Assembly (NCBI GenBank): GCA_031261365.1
Contig: JAISJY010000115.1
Coordinates: forward strand, 1-5,812
DNA length: 5,812 nt
Direction: 5' to 3'
From: Caryophanales bacterium
Lineage (GTDB): Bacteria; Bacillota_I; Bacilli_A; RFN20; JAISJY01
A model generated the notes under the pieces. That model had not been told where the DNA came from and ran no database searches. It saw only the letters and a program-made list of their open reading frames with translations. Shown in pieces: positions 5,744-5,812 of this stretch (its first letter is position 1; each line of letters starts with the position of its first letter). The position numbers and the translations under genes are program-made.

Positions 5744-5812
5744 TTAAAAAGAAACAATTTGTTTATTATTAAAGTTCCAATTAGTATCCAAAGTGATGGT
5801 TTTTAAAACTAT
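5744..5812 (-). CDS. Possible C-terminal tail of an upstream gene (partial, uncertain)
   Basis: From the right window edge the minus strand has an open frame of 22 codons ending in TAA at 5746-5744, reading IVLKTITLDTNWNFNNKQIV then SF. It would lie 40 bases upstream of the CIRCE operator in the same direction as the operon. Nothing identifies a family, and an open stretch this short occurs by chance. Bases 5704-5743 are very A/T-rich with no convincing terminator. Confidence 0.25.
   Translation of the reverse strand: MVLKTITLDTNWNFNNKQIVSF

Noticed and set aside
5747..5764. Possible terminator of an upstream gene (AAACAA/TTGTTT then CTTTTT on the minus strand)
   Set aside because: The stem is almost all A-T with a one-base centre, so it would form only a weak short hairpin. 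It also overlaps the putative reading frame.
5742..5807. Plus-strand small open frame beginning ATG at 5742 (21 codons)
   Set aside because: It has no clear ribosome site and no recognisable peptide features, and it overlaps the equally short minus-strand frame. Chance is the simplest explanation.
1..5812. UGA read as tryptophan (Mycoplasma code)
   Set aside because: Tryptophans checked are TGG (for example in GGDDWD of both Hsp70s and in DEVWRKL of HrcA). The four complete genes end in TAA and full-length conserved proteins come from the standard code.

Overview
The window holds most of a heat-shock chaperone operon, read entirely on the minus strand. The gene order in transcription is hrcA, grpE, dnaK, a J-domain/Hsp70 fusion gene, then dnaJ, which runs off the left edge. 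The DNA is strongly A/T-rich. The DnaK lacks the extra nucleotide-binding-domain segment of Gram-negative DnaKs, the operon starts with hrcA, and there is a CIRCE-type operator. Together these point to a low-GC monoderm bacterium (Bacillota or a Mycoplasmatota-related lineage). All four complete genes end in TAA and the tryptophans I checked are TGG, so nothing indicates the Mycoplasma UGA=Trp code. A species cannot be named from this window.

Layout from the operon start (right) to the left. Bases 5744-5812 may be the tail of an upstream minus-strand gene (weak). Bases 5631-5703 hold the control region: a CIRCE operator with one perfect and one degenerate arm over a TTGACA -35 box, an extended -10, and a further CIRCE-like half-site touching the hrcA start codon. 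hrcA (5630-4629), grpE (4626-3976) and dnaK (3972-2185) are almost end to end, with 2- and 3-base gaps. A 44-base gap follows dnaK and contains a perfect 9-bp hairpin. The fusion gene (2140-212) starts at GTG, and dnaJ starts 9 bases after it (202, running past base 1).

The unusual element is the fusion gene. It encodes an N-terminal J domain with an intact HPD motif joined by a short linker to a complete second Hsp70. By hand count, the Hsp70 part aligns without gaps to the neighbouring DnaK at about 67% identity in the nucleotide-binding domain, about 52% in the substrate-binding beta domain, and less in the lid. The gene order suggests duplication of a dnaK-dnaJ unit followed by a deletion that fused a J domain to the second dnaK. 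The fused Hsp70 keeps its ATPase and J-docking residues. Its substrate-pocket arch residues differ from DnaK's, and it lacks the disordered C-terminal tail. It may be a self-stimulating Hsp70 with altered client preference, sharing GrpE and HrcA control with the classical DnaK/DnaJ pair.
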